A DNA stretch of 64,000 nt from Rallus limicola. Taxonomy: Eukaryota; Chordata; Aves; Gruiformes; Rallidae. Shown one piece after another: positions 38,881 to 51,400 of the stretch. Every line of letters starts with the position of its first letter. Within the stretch, counting starts at the first letter, position 1. The stretch is taken from contig JAKCOZ010000015.1 of the NCBI GenBank assembly GCA_022605955.1, forward strand, positions 6,577,287 to 6,641,286, written 5' to 3'. A program made the position numbers and the translations under genes. The notes beneath the pieces are model-generated. The model was not told the origin of the DNA, made no database searches, and saw only the letters and a list, made by a program, of their open reading frames with translations.

Positions 38881-41063
38881 TATTAAATAACTTCTAAATA
38901 ATGTCCAACCAAACTTGTTGGGGTCCAGCAGATCTTTAAAACCTGGATTGTGTAGAAAAGCAGGCAACATGGTATTCTATATTCAGCCTATCTGTAGGCT
39001 CTGCATAGCTTCTGAACTGTCTGGACACAGCAGGATTTTCAGAAGTGGTCTTTTGCTTCTGTCTGTACAAGTGATGTTTGTTTAGTTCAGCTGCTCAGAG
39101 GGAAAATATGAAAAGGTGTATATGTCCAGGTCACGCTTAAAAATTGATGATAAATTAATTTTTTTTTTCATAAATTGCCCAGTATGAATCAGGGAAAATA
39201 AGAAATATTTCTAGCAGTTGAAGGATGTACAGTTAGAATGCCAAAGTCTTATGTGAGTTTGGATTGAATTTATCAAGTGTGGGGGAGAAAAGTTTGACAA
39301 GAGATTCCTAAAATTGTGCACACAGGTAAAGCAGTGTTCCAGCAGGGGTAAAGGATTATGTCATTCCTGAACCTGAGGAAATTTAAACCTTCCTTTCCTC
39401 CTAATTAAGATTAATTAGTAGATTAGATGATGCTTTAGATGTGCACTACCTGTGGTTGCTACTATTCTATTTTAAGTAAACAAACTTTTGCTAGTATTAA
39501 TCTGAATAATGGCTTTCTACAACCCTACAAATGTCTTTTGCTTGCCTTTGTCATTTTGCTTGTGAAAATGGAAAATAAGGAACAATGAGAAGTACAATCA
39601 TGATTATTTTTGGTAGAGGTTTTTACTTAAATAGATTTATTCTGTAACAATTTTTTTTTTTTTCAAAAATCATGTATTTAATAGGCTGTATTTCCTTAGG
39701 AAATTTTGAATTTGCATCTTAGATAAAACCAGTAATAAATAGTTAAGTTATTGGGAATCCTGTTTGCAAGCCACCTTATTTTGGTAGCTGTGAGACCATT
39801 TCCTTTCCTTGAGGTCTGTTTCACACAGCACACTACCCAACTAAAACTTCTTAAGCTTTGGGGGAAAAGTCATCATCATTAAGATATTTTCCACTGGACT
39901 TCAAAATTTAAATACATGTCTTTTGAAACCTAAGTAAACACCACTATATTAAATAAATTCTCGGTGCCAGCTGGAAATGTGATGCAAAGCTTCCACTTTT
40001 TATTTCTTGCCCTTTAACCAGTTTTTACTATTCCTGCACCCTGCATTGCATTAACGGAGTAGGTATCTGATCAAACTGCATCATGGACACAGTTCTATTG
40101 TTCTTTGCTTTTTTCCTGTTTGTAACCAGCAAATCCCACTATTCAAGCTGCTGTGCTAAGTTGTTTATGTCTCATGTTGGCATCATGACAATTAAACACA
40201 TCACAGGCATGTACAAGCCAGAGCTTTGGAGTCTTGGAACAATAGTGCTCTTCTGACTGCCAAAGTTGTCCGGCTCCCTAGAAACCTCGCTCGCTAAGCA
40301 GTGATTTCAAGAGTGACTTAGTTATTGAAGTGTTACAACAGAAGAGTTGGTCTGTTCACTAAAAAGAAAGAACAGCTCTGAAATACACTTCTGTTTGTTA
40401 AAGAATTCTTTGTCTCTCTGTTTTGTTTAATTTGTTAAAGTGTTTCTGTGCTGTTACTGCAGTGCAGTGTATAGGTAGACTCAGAGAAAGAACCCAAAAC
40501 AGAAGCATTAATAGAAATGCCACTAACATGTCACTGTTTGAATTACCAATGTCTTGGCTGATTGGCCATTGTTCCACTGCCTCCACGTGGCTCCGGGACA
40601 CAGCGAGGGCCCTGGGTGTTACAATGTGGTACCTGTGATGTAGTAGTCACTTTGCTCTGTTTTCCGGTTGTGCAAAATTGCCTTTCAGTGTCAGCAAGGT
40701 GCCAGGAGGTAAGTTAATGTGATCTTTGGATTAAAGGTGGTAGGAAATGCAAACTTATAAAGATTTTATTATCACAAAATGAGCAGAAAATATATAGGCT
40801 TTGAGGTATCTGAAAAACACTATTCCAGTGTATTTCATTTCCTGTAGGTGCAAAGGCTTAACTCTTAGAGGAGTTGTGCATTGTTGCTCTGCATATGAAG
40901 TCACAGCCTGGATGGATAGAGTGTGTGAGAGACAGTATATAATGTGTGTTTGCTGAGTTTATGAAACACAGAAGGCAAGGAGCAAGACGACAGTATGAGA
41001 TCATTTTGGTAGAACACAGTTTCTCTCCTAAGCTTTTTTCTTTTGTTTTGCTTTATTTTACAG

Positions 41064-41153
41064 TTTGCCCAGCTGGTGTCTGTCTACAAAACTTTGGGTC
41101 CAGAGAAGTTCCCTTTAATTGAGCAAACGTTCTATCCAAATCACAAGGAAATG
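41064..41153 (+). CDS. SYN2: SYN2 coding exon 5 (synapsin C domain)
   Basis: This 90-nt exon is exactly 30 codons and reads [16 protein letters not shown] followed by [18 protein letters not shown]...[19 protein letters not shown] is the synapsin block immediately before the P-V-V-V-K nucleotide-binding strand encoded by the next exon, which is not in the window. The acceptor is TTTTACAG and the donor is ATG|GTATGT. The reading frame is continuous with the exon ending at 25998. In mammals TIMP4 lies in the intron that follows this exon, and the same is true here, which supports both the SYN2 assignment and the exon numbering. Confidence 0.96.
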
Positions 41154-42419
41154 GTATGTGAAAGTCATTTCGCCCATTTACGGTCTATTTTTAAAGCCAT
41201 TTTGGAAGCTCTCAGAGGGATGAGGCTGGGTGACCACTTCAAAGCATTATGATGGTTAACTGGAAGATTTTCAGCTGTGAAGGTAGTTATTTTTCAGCTA
41301 GCCAACTTCAGATCTTTAAAAGCTTATAAAGATACAGAACAACTACTAAAGTATAAAAGTTACTTTTATGGTTGGCTTTCAACCTAGTCCTTTCTGATAT
41401 TTATCTTTGTAGATGATGCACAAAGCTGTCAGTGTAGAACTTTGAACTAATCTGAAGTCAGGGTAGTTATGACTTGGGATCTTCATGTACCTGAGTTGGT
41501 GTTGATTTCCAGTCCTTTACAGACATAATGCATAATTATGTATTCATAAAAACAATACAACCTATACTCATGACCTGTCTAATACTGCAGACATTTTTTT
41601 TCTGACTCTTCTTATGGTTTGTAAACAGAAAATCTTATCTGAGTATATTTTTCTAGAGGAAATACTTTCAGCACTCAGAGGAACTGGACAAGAGTATTTG
41701 CTGACTGAATAGACTGGCAGAGAAGTTATTTTTAGAACATAATATACTCAGCATATGTCACACAGCTGTGGTTTGAGTGTCACTGCGAAGCCAGGATAAA
41801 GATGTTTGTTAGCTGTTTAGGTGAGGTCCTCAAGCTGTAATTGCTGTGTATCTGCCTGGAGAAGCTGGTTAGCACTCTGTTCTCGTAGGTGGCATCTAAG
41901 GTAAGCCTCAGTGGAGGAAGCTGACTAAGGTTTCTTGTGAAGTAATTTTTCCCACGTCAGTCTCATCTTCTTGTAACAAACACAATATGGTGCAGTTCTG
42001 CCCTGTTTTTTTGGTGTATTGTGGGAATATCAGGATGACTTGTCACAGTGCTTTGCCAGTTCTCTCTGGGTCCTTTGGACTATTAACTCACAGATGTTTC
42101 CACTTCTTGTGTTGCATATGACACTTCTGAAGAGAGCTTTCACCTCAGTTGTGTATTGAGTAAATTTACTACATGGTAGTTTTGTAGAGGCAAAGGTACT
42201 GATCTGGAGCAGCAGATCTAAATATCATCTCAGAAAGTAAAATCTCTGCAAAACAGAAGGGGTTTTGTTGATGGATTTCTTAGGAAAATATGCAACTTTA
42301 TAAGTTTGGTTTTTTAATGCAAAAAAAACTGTACCCCTTTTGTGGATTCATTCATAACAGGTGGAGAAGCAGAAGCATACATCATGTTTTGCAATATGCT
42401 TCTTTAAATGGTAATAAGC

Positions 42420-42438
42420 TTTATATATATATATATAT
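42420..42438. repeat. TA dinucleotide microsatellite
   Basis: About nine uninterrupted TA units followed by GTATAT. It is a simple repeat in SYN2 intron 5. Confidence 0.85.
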
Positions 42439-42539
42439 GTATATCTGTTTTCTTGACAACACACACGATTAAAACTGGTTTATAATTTCCTGCACGCAAT
42501 TTATTGTTTTTTCTTCATTAGTTTATGAGCTATTTGGGC

Positions 42540-42703
42540 TCCCATGGGAAGCAGTTATGGCACCAAGCCTGTCCAGAGCTCAAGGAGCATCTGGACAATG
42601 CTCTTAGTCATATGGTTTAGTTTTAGGTAGCCCTGAGAGGAGCAGGGAGTTGGATTCAATGATCCTCAAGGGTCTCTTCCAACTTGAGATAAGTCATACG
42701 ATT
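42540..42703 (+). mobile_element. CR1 LINE 3'-end fragment
   Basis: It contains GGCACCAAGCCTGTCCAGAG, CTGGACAATGCTCTTAGTCA, then GGAGTTGGATTCAATGATCC and CTCTTCCAACTTGAGATA. This is the CR1 3' untranslated region of the type that ends GAGTTGGACTCGATGATCC...TTCCAACTC. It is 5'-truncated, in the SYN2 sense orientation, within intron 5. Confidence 0.88.
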
Positions 42704-45373
42704 TTATTGAAAATTAGGCCTTTTAATGCATTGCTAAATGGCAGTTTGTGGAAACAAAGAAAAGATTCTGTAGTTCTGGGGTAAGAATTAGTGTGTTAGC
42801 TTTTATTTTTTACACAGTGTGACCCTGTAGAAGGTCTGACCAGTTCAAGTGCAAACTGCTCTCTGAAACAACTGATTGCATTCAAATTCAGTGGCAGAAC
42901 ACAAAACCTGTGTGTATGTGCTTATATGGCAGGTTGTGCTTGGGAGTGTAACAAACACTCAAGTGGTTTTCTTCTCTCTTTGTTCCTCTGCCTTGCTCAC
43001 AATGTCTGAACTGTGAAGTTACTTATCTTTATCTCAACTTTTGAATGTTGATGTTCTCCAGAACTGAGTAATTTTTTAACATGTTTAAGGGAACAAATGC
43101 CAATCTAGAGTTAATGATTGCATTGCAGTGTGGTGCTGCCGTACGTAGTTTAGAGGTGCTGGGATAGCTGACTGGCTGGATAAATTGGTTTGGTTTTTCC
43201 TTCTGCAGAAATTACTCAAAACTTGGTGGCATAAAACATAATTGGGTAATGTGGTAGCGATAACATTTTATCCAGATTCCTAGGATAGGTTGTAAGATGT
43301 TCTGAATGTCATAGTCTTCTAGCTGATGAAGTGAAATCATACCGTGCTGTTTAAATGTTGTTGTTTTTTAAACACTGCTTATTAACAGCTGGCCTCATTT
43401 GCATTTACTTATATTTTGGTATTTACAATTTTAAATCGTTTCTTGTCCTTTTGTTCATCCCTTCTTATTCTCTGAAACATAGCCTAGAGCTTTCTCCCCT
43501 CCAGTGCAAACCAGTTGGGATGGGAGGGAGCAGGGAATGCTCCAAATCTCTGTGAATTGAGTTTTCGGCTGAGCTTGCCAGAGGTAGGGTTGTGTTCCTT
43601 TTCCGGCTTTCATGCTATGGTGAGGGTTTGTATTTAGTCTTTAGACAGCAATAAAAGGTAAATAAACAAAGATGCCATTCTTTTGTGTAAAAATGGAGCT
43701 GCTTTAATGAAACACTTTTTGAGACAAACATTCATCTCAGACTGATTAAAACTACACAGAACGCTGTAAGGCTTTTTGAACTCATTGCTAGTTGAGTCAT
43801 ATCTACAGCCTTTCTCTCAGTAATTAGTTCCCTTTATTTCACTACATTCCCACATCTTATGTTCTCTGTCATGAAAATAAAACAAATGGCTTTTTCAACA
43901 TAATTGTTGAACAACTTAATTAAACTGGAGCATTGAGAAAAAGCCAATAATATTCAAGGTGGTGTTTTTTCCACCATTAACCTGTTCAGTCTCTCTTCTC
44001 TGCTCTTTTCCTTACTTGTAAGTCATGTGAGTCATTTACAAATTAAAATCAAATGTTGTACCAGGGTCTGTTTCTGCTCTTACCTTTCATACATCACATG
44101 CACAGTTTCAAGATATAAAAATGAAATGTTGTAAAAATGATCTGCTGCTGTGTATAATATATTGATTCCACTACAGTATTACATTTCAATAGGAAAAGAC
44201 CATATTTAAAATGCCATGTTGAAGTTAATCCTTTTCATAATCTTCAGCAGTGCTGAATCTCAGGGAAAATACTTACCCTTAGAGGGTTTCTTGTAAAGGT
44301 TTTCTGGCCATATTTATTGATATGAGAGAAACAAACAAAAAAATTTTTGTATCATCTATTATGGGAAGTTTGGCCAGATTTGTGCTTTGACAGAAATCAA
44401 AAGTGAATGGCCATTAATTTTGAAGCACTTTAGGTGGGATATTTTTATGGCAGGTCAAACACAAATTTTTTGAAAACTCACTCTGTCATACTATTAATAT
44501 TACAGCTTGTTCATAAATATCAAATAAAACATGTATTTTTACAAGGTACATAAAGAAGGCAATCTGAGCTGGATTAGTTGAGTTTAAGGTGTATGCACTA
44601 TAAAACTGGAGTAGGACTGTGCTGAGTTAAAAAGCAGAAAATGTCTGTTTGCTGCAGTGCTGTGCAAGAGACACCATTGCATCAAAATGGATTTGGAGAC
44701 AAATGCTGCGCCGTACATGTATTGAATATTAATTAGGCATGTGCTTGATTCAGCCTTTGTATGGTTATTAAGCTCTTGCAGGCTTCTCTAGGAATGGTTT
44801 TGGTTTGACTTGAAGAAATCAGGCCTATTTTTAAGTCTTTATGTAAATTACTAATATAAATGCACAGCACTGAAAGCAAATAGCATTGTCAGTAATGTCT
44901 CTGCAATATTAATTCCTTTTTGGAAGAAATGTAGCCCTTTTATTTTATTTATGTATGTAGCTTTAACAACTCCATGGCCCATATTAGGGCTAGGTAATGT
45001 TGTTTGTCTTTAGCAAAACAGAAAATAAGCTAGGCTTTATATTTGGCTGCATAAATAGATGTTCTTTTAATTTAGGATTATAAATTCAAACAGCAAAACT
45101 GATTTACAGTAAAGAAAAAGCAAAATGTTGACTGTTAAGGGACATGTATTCCTCAAAGGAATAATGGCATGCCTTCCTGATGGCCTTGTGTGATTTGCAC
45201 TGCCTTGGAATTGCATACATTATCCACAGAAAAAGTAAATAAGAATATTTAGTCTCTTGTACAAGTGTGTGTTCACACCTGCCCTTTAAATATGGATTCG
45301 TGCAATTGTCAGACATCAGAAACGGGAACAGGATATGCACAAACATCATTTATACAGGTTGTTTGTTGAGTTG

Positions 45374-45425
45374 TTTGCAAGTGGACAGTATATATCAACT
45401 TTGCAAGTAGACAGTGTATTACAAC
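45374..45425. repeat. 26-bp tandem duplication
   Basis: TTTGCAAGTGGACAGT (from 45374) recurs as TTTGCAAGTAGACAGT (from 45400), and both units end in CAAC, giving a period of 26 with a few substitutions. It lies in SYN2 intron 5, downstream of the TIMP4 3' end on the TIMP4 strand. Confidence 0.75.
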
Positions 45426-46688
45426 ATATCTTAGGCTGTCACAAGATACATGGGGAATGCCCGAATTTTATATCCACCTACCACTTAATTGAACTGAATA
45501 GGATTAGGGGTGCCTATACACTTAAAGATGTGCATATCTTTTTTGCAAGGTTAATTCCTGATGATTTTGTAAGAACTCTGTAGCAAACAGACTCACTGAA
45601 CTGTTTGGAAAACTGACCCTTGAAGCAATAGAAAGTAACAGCTCTGGTTCAGAATGAGTCCATAGGCTGGGGATGGCACACGGGGGTCAGCAGGAATGGG
45701 TGAAGAGTTTGTTTAAATAGACCTGACCTGACCACATGAGAACAGAACTGTCTAAATGTCTGCCTCTAGTTCTGAATTCTCCCATGAAGAATTGTTATAA
45801 CTGAGTAATTTCTAGCCAAAATTGGAATGAAATTAAAGAAATCCAGTGAAGAAAATTGGAAAGAGTATGTCAGAAATGGCAGCTATTTCAGATTCATATC
45901 CTGCCTGATGGTTCTCATCCAGTTTCTAGAACAGAAGCAGTTGGACAACTGGCTGAACTTTGGCATTTACTGAAATAATTTCTTAAGTTTTACCACTGTG
46001 TGTTGAGTTACTTTTGTAAACTCAAGAATGTTTGATGTTAGTTACTAACTACAGTAATCAATTCATAGACATTAAAACCCTAAGTAACTAAAAGTCAAAA
46101 TATGTTGTAACACTTCCTTAGTCTGAGTTCATGGGTTACCAAATTCATTATTACAGAGTACGATGGGTATTTGTGAATGAAAAATTATTAGTGTCAGTTT
46201 AAACTATTAAATATCATCAATTATTTGTGAGCTTTTTAGGCATAAAATGCAGTGTGAGATATTATCTGTTGAATGTGTTTTTACATGAATTTCTAAAGCC
46301 AGGGCTTTTAACAGTGAGGAAAAACAATGACCTAGTCACATATTTAGAGAGGCATTATCAAATACTACAGCTGCTCTGATGACAGATGTGGTCTCTGTAA
46401 ATAGAAGCAGTTTTAGCCTGTCATTATTTGTGCTGGTCCCACAGACTGCTGAAGCATTAGAACATCTATATTTTTTTCAACAAGGTGCACCTAGTCCATA
46501 CAAACAGGGAGTTGGGTAAGAGGATTGTGATTATCAAGGCTGTTTTTTAACTTCAGTTATCAAGGAAAGTTACAACTCTGTAAATAAAGCAAACTGAGAT
46601 ACATAACATACAAAATAGGGAGCACAGATTGTTTTAATCACGGAAGTGTTCAACTTGGTTTGACAGATAAGGAAATACAGGGATTTTT

Positions 46689-46694
46689 TTTAAT
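46689..46694 (-). terminator. TIMP4: Possible TIMP4 polyadenylation signal (ATTAAA variant)
   Basis: On the minus strand, about 490 bases downstream of the TIMP4 stop, the sequence reads ATTAAA. No canonical AATAAA was noticed between the stop and this point. The hexamer is common by chance in AT-rich sequence, so this is only a candidate 3' end. Confidence 0.25.
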
Positions 46695-47183
46695 CCTTTT
46701 TATAGCACATTGTTATAATATTTTACATTTACACTGTACAATAATTCTTTTGTATCAGAAGACTTTCATACAGAAAAAAATAGTTCTATAAAACATTCTG
46801 TAGTTCATCAGAAAGATTTGGGATAAAACAAGGGGCTTTCTTAATCTGTAGGTTAACAGAAATAGGGGACAAAATTCTGGCAATTCTTTTCTTCTTGTAC
46901 ATTCATATTGGTAAAAGGGAAACTCGTGTGCCTTAGAGGACACAGAGGAGGATTTGTGGCTTGAGCCTCTCTGTAGAAAACATAACTTTACAGAGCAGCT
47001 ACCTCCAGGAGGTTTGTTCCTCATCTTGCGTGAATGCCAATTCCAGAGACTCATGCTTTAGCTGTACAGGACAATTTGTTTTTGCTTCTAAGCAACAGAT
47101 ACATTAGACGATGGCAGTTCAAAGCTGTGAGCGTGCAGCGTTTGAAGGAATTAGACTCCAAGGCTTTTTAGGAGGTGATGGTT

Positions 47184-47381
47184 TTAAGGTTCGCTGATAT
47201 CAATAAACTCTTTCTCCGGGGGAGGACCACCTCGGTACCAGCTGCAAGTGCCGTCGCTTCTCTTGATGCAGGCGTAATGCTTGGCTTGGTGCCCGTATAG
47301 CTTTCTTTCTATCAGCCAGTCTGTCCAGAGGCACTCATTTGGTGTAGTGATGGAGCAGGGCACCATGTAGCAGGTAGTAAT
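47184..47381 (-). CDS. TIMP4: TIMP4 terminal coding exon (exon 5, C-terminal domain)
   Basis: TIMP4 is a secreted inhibitor of matrix metalloproteinases, enriched in heart and brain in mammals. On the minus strand this exon starts after acceptor CACATTTAG and reads [40 protein letters not shown], then [19 protein letters not shown] and IDISEP followed by TAA. It is 198 nt (65 codons plus stop), the same length as I recall for human TIMP4. WTDWL-ERKLYG and GTCSWYRG separate it from TIMP3 (WTDMLSNFG, GYCSWYRG). All five expected C-terminal-domain cysteines of this exon are present. The segment after SWYRG ([15 protein letters not shown]) differs from the mammalian HLPLRKEFVDIVQP. Confidence 0.96.
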   Translation of the reverse strand: MTTCYMVPCSITTPNECLWTDWLIERKLYGHQAKHYACIKRSDGTCSWYRGGPPPEKEFIDISEP

Positions 47382-47554
47382 CTAAATGTGAAATAGTACA
47401 TTAATTCAGTATGTTGCGGGTTCCTTTAAAATGGTATTTATTCTCAAATAACATGAAATAGGTGGTGCATTAAACAAAACCAGTTCCCATCAGTGGAAAC
47501 TACTCGTGTCTGTAGGTGGGCTCCACCCTTAGATGGTTTTTGTCCTATACTTAC
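47382..47554 (-). other. TIMP4: TIMP4 intron 4
   Basis: Short 173-bp intron, donor GTAAGT next to the GCGCK codons and acceptor CACATTTAG before ITTC. It joins two exons on a codon boundary. Confidence 0.92.
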
Positions 47555-47679
47555 TTTGCAGCCACAGCCCATTTGATACCTCTGGTTAAGGCTCTTCTTT
47601 TGAGACAAGGATAAATCATCCCATGGCTCAATGTAGTTGCATAAATGGATGAGGACTTTACCATCACTTAAAATTTGAC
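47555..47679 (-). CDS. TIMP4: TIMP4 exon 4
   Basis: On the minus strand this 125-nt exon completes a split glycine codon and reads [20 protein letters not shown] then [41 protein letters not shown]...LN..Y...CGC is the conserved end of the TIMP N-terminal (OB-fold) inhibitory domain and the link to the C-terminal domain. Three of the twelve structural cysteines (LCN, GCGC) are here. The acceptor is CATGCTGTAG and the donor is AAA|GTAAGT. The 125-nt length fits phase 1 on entry and codon-complete exit. Confidence 0.96.
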
Positions 47680-48317
47680 CTACAGCATGGAAAAAATCAA
47701 AATAAGTCAAGCAAATAAAACTGGTTTCTAAATACTGGAAGAAATTTAAGAATATATGAAGTTTTTTACTAATTGCATCACATTAGTTGTTATTTCACAC
47801 TATTTTTAAGTGAATCTAATTATAACTGAGAGAACTATTCTGCTGATTGCATGCTGAATAAATGTAAAAGATCTAAGACGGCTATTTCTCAAGAGATGCT
47901 GATAACCTGCCTGCAAGGGATGGATATCAGTGTAGTAGTATGTTAAGCAAGGTGTGAGGACCCTATAGAAAAATCTGTAATCACTTAGAACCGCAAATCT
48001 GCGTACATGTAGGCATGTGTTTCCCCACCTAGGATGTCTGGGGAAATCATACTGTTAGCCTTAAACAAGTGACACTGGCATACTGACTAATTACATAGTT
48101 ACTGACCTTGGTTTCCTTTAAAAATGCTATATGAAATTTGGATGAAGGATGGAAAACATCAAAGATCACAGTATAATTTTTACACGATTTCACTCTGTTT
48201 GTATGACTTAGTACATAAATATATTATTATTTTAAGAGGGGCTGGCATATTTTTGCAAAGTCAGTCTAAGCCATTAATTCTGGTTTTATAAGTGCATTAA
48301 TTTTGTTACATTTTTAC
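47680..48317 (-). other. TIMP4: TIMP4 intron 3
   Basis: A 638-bp AT-rich intron with donor ACAG|GTAAAA and acceptor CTGTAG. Nothing else is recognisable in it. Confidence 0.9.
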
Positions 48318-48432
48318 CTGTCAAAAGATACTGTTTTTTGTTGTTAGCTTCTAGTTTAACTCCACAGAGTGATGAATCAAAAGGAGTATAGACATACTGG
48401 ACATCCTTCAGCTTTTCAAAACCTTTAAACAT
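48318..48432 (-). CDS. TIMP4: TIMP4 exon 3
   Basis: On the minus strand this 115-nt exon reads MFKGFEKLKDVQYVYTPFDS then SLCGVKLEANNKKQYLLT and ends with the first base of a glycine codon. It matches human TIMP4 as I recall it (MFKGFEKVKDVQYIYTPFDS, SLCGVKLEANSQKQYLLT) with only a few conservative changes. It encodes the middle of the inhibitory OB fold including one structural cysteine (SSLCG). The acceptor is CTAATTTTCAG and the donor is GTAAAA. The exon is too short and too split to stand out as an open reading frame, and was found by reading the translated reverse strand. Confidence 0.96.
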
Positions 48433-51400
48433 CTGAAAATTAGCAGAAACTGAAAGTCAGTAGTGGAAAACAAACATGGAAAAAGCAGTTTCAAACAACA
48501 GTTGAAAGAAATATACGGTGCATCCCTTCTTAAAAGGACTCCAAAGTCAGAACTTAGACAAGAAAATATGAACAATTAGACTCCTTTTCTACACTAATTA
48601 AATATGTCCATTATTATTGGAAGGAAATTTAGTCTTCATCCTTTTTAAATTACAGGTTTTTAAGTAATGCTTTTTCAATTATTTTAATGGATCTTTAATC
48701 TCTTTAATTTGCATCCTGCTGGCATCCTCCATGTGAGGAGTGATGCAGAGACAGCATTCATCTCCCAGGCGCTGCAGCATTGTAAGATGCAAGGATTTCA
48801 CAGTATATCAAAATGAGAAATTTTGTCTTGGTCAGTGTAGTGGTGTGTATCTTCAGGGACATGAGACATGGTAAGAAACAGCATTGTTCTTGTATTTGGT
48901 CCTTAAAGCAAACAGGTTTTCCACATCAACAATTTTGCCCAATGCGACCTTCTCAGATAACTGTTAGGAGATGGGATCCAGCTCCTCGAGTTTATAGCCT
49001 GCAGCACCCAAACGGGAAGGTTCAGGATCAAAGCCTGCACAGGGTTCACATTGGCTGCTCCTTAACTAGCATTTCCAACTATGAAAATAATTCTTAAAGC
49101 AAGCCATTAAAAGATCAAACCAAATGTGAGAAGGAACCGTAAGATGCCAATCAGCATCAGAATGCCTGTCATCACCTGATATGACATCACTGAAATCCCA
49201 GCACTTCAGGGGCCCCACATAGTGACATCATTCTGTGTGCTGACAGCTGTGGACAATTGCAAAGCTCACAGCTCCCAAGGGCATGCTCTCCCAGTTGCAG
49301 CTGGCGTCACTGGAAAAATGTTTTTGTGCTACTCAAGTTCTCTCTGGAGATTTCAATGGTACAGAGGCACTAGCAAATACACTGTAATACGCTGTTTTTT
49401 CTCAAGTCTTATTTATGGAATAGAAAAAACCCCAAAGTTGTTGTCATTGGGCTTCTGATCCAAAAATATTATATGTCAATTTGAAATACTTAGAAAAAAC
49501 ACACACACCCCAAACCAAAACAGAAACCAAACTGGTATCCTGTACAAAGCAGCAGTGAAAATAGAAAACATATATAAAGATGATATAACTTAGTCTAATT
49601 TTATTAGATGAAAGTAGTCTGCTATGCCAGCCCCATGTAAAAGATGGTGAGACAGAGAGGTGGTGGAGACCCCGTCCCTGGAGAGGGGTCAGGGCTCAAT
49701 GAAGCTCTGAGCAACCTGAAGGTGTCCCTGCTCACTGCAAGGGGTTGGACTTAGATGGCCTTTAAAGGTCCCTGGCAACCTAACACATTGGATGATTCTT
49801 GGGTAGATGGCCACATGAGAAAGCGGGAGCCAGCTGGACACATGTTGCAGGACACCTGCCTGGTTGCTAGCTGAGCAGGCATTGGGAGCCCCAGACCTTC
49901 CTCACCCCTACTAAGAGCCATATTTGAAACTTGTATCCCCCTGCTTTTGTGATGCTTAAGTCTGCCTTGCTCAGGGTGTGGGTACTGGATGCAGATGTCT
50001 AATACATAGTAACTATGTGAACTATGCAGGTATCATCTCATCTGAGTTCCTCCACGTTCAGAAACCTTTGTTTGGGCTACAGTGATACAACTTATTATAT
50101 CTCATCTCTTGATCTAAATTAACTTGAGGCATTATGAAGAGAACACAAATTGATTTAGCTATTAAGGGAAAAAAGCTTAATAACTGTGGCAACTTATAAT
50201 GGAGATCTAGTTAATATTTAAATGTTTGGTTTTTCTTTTGTTGAGGTGGTTTATTTGAAACTACAGTCTGACCTATCTCAGGTTTTGACCTAGATATTTG
50301 TTAAGACATTTCTTAAGAAAACAATCTTCTGTTTAACTCATTAAATCATATTTGATCTTCTCAGTTGTATTCTCTCATCTCCTAAAAGTGTGGATACTTC
50401 CTCTGTAAATGGATGGGATGGCTTAATTTGATTCTGCATTGTGGTGTGGTCCATTCCCACTGAGGATCTAGCAGGACTCAGTTGAGGTAGGGGAATGAGG
50501 CAAGAGAGTGGGAGAATAGAGAGAGGTGTGACCCTGAAGCTGTAGTCTGTGTTGACACTGGCCCAGGTCTTCTAACACATGTAACAGAGACCAGCACACA
50601 GCTATTGTTTTAACACTGGAGAACAGCGGGTTTTAAGAGTGTTTGTATTACTTTCATTCACTCAGGCATGTTCCTGTTATAATCATTACATCCTTCTGTC
50701 TTCTCTAAGGCTTCTGAGCTATAACATGGCTTATTTTCTTAGCTTCACAGAGTGACTAATACCTGGCTTTGAAACAGGAGGCACTGCTGTGAAGCATAGG
50801 TACCACTGTGTTTAGCTGAAATCCCTCCTCTCCCTCCCCTGGGAGGGGAGCCCACTGTCTCGTAAGAGGAGTCTGATTCTTTCTGTGGTTTTCCATCTGT
50901 GTAGCTTGTGTGGGAGCTCCCTAGCAATGGTGCTTATACTGGTTCAGTTCAGTAAAATGTGTTGATTTCACATATGACAGGAATATCTTGGGCCTCACTT
51001 CACTGGCTTGGTAATACAGGACAGAGTCTCACAAAAGCTAATGGCACTGGTTTAATATTTAGCTGCTCCTCAGAGTAGGTATGATGACCAAGTCAATAAC
51101 ACTAATATCAGGAAGACAAATAGTTGATCACATATAAATCAGGTATTTTCTTCTCTCTGTAGTATAATGTTGTAAATGTCGCAAAAAAAAGAAAATAACA
51201 GTAGTTGACAAGTTGCCTGGCTTCTTACTGTGCCAGTCTATATATGTAAAATTAATGAAACCCATCGTTACTTTTTATTTCTGAAAGTTAATAACAATCA
51301 TATTTAGTACTTATGCCGCTCAAAAGTACCAGTGTTCCAATGCAAAGCCTGATGCACTGGATTTAAAGTAACACAAACATAACTTTTGTAGCAGGAGTAG

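Larger units (their letters stand above)
25999..41063 (+). other. SYN2: SYN2 intron 4
   Basis: A 15.1-kb intron from donor GTAAGT to acceptor TTATTTTACAG. It contains a 19-T run (26173-26191), a 15-T run (27742-27756), a roughly 630-bp antisense CR1 remnant at about 33029-33655, a T/G-rich low-complexity run near 38805-38880 and a 14-T run near 39650. I see no exon. Short open frames such as those near 31.6-32.0 kb and 37.6-38.3 kb have no recognisable homology. Confidence 0.9.

Noticed and set aside
41043..41252. 69-codon frame through SYN2 exon 5 as a stand-alone protein
   Set aside because: Only 41064-41153 is synapsin; the remainder is intron read-through on both sides of good splice sites.
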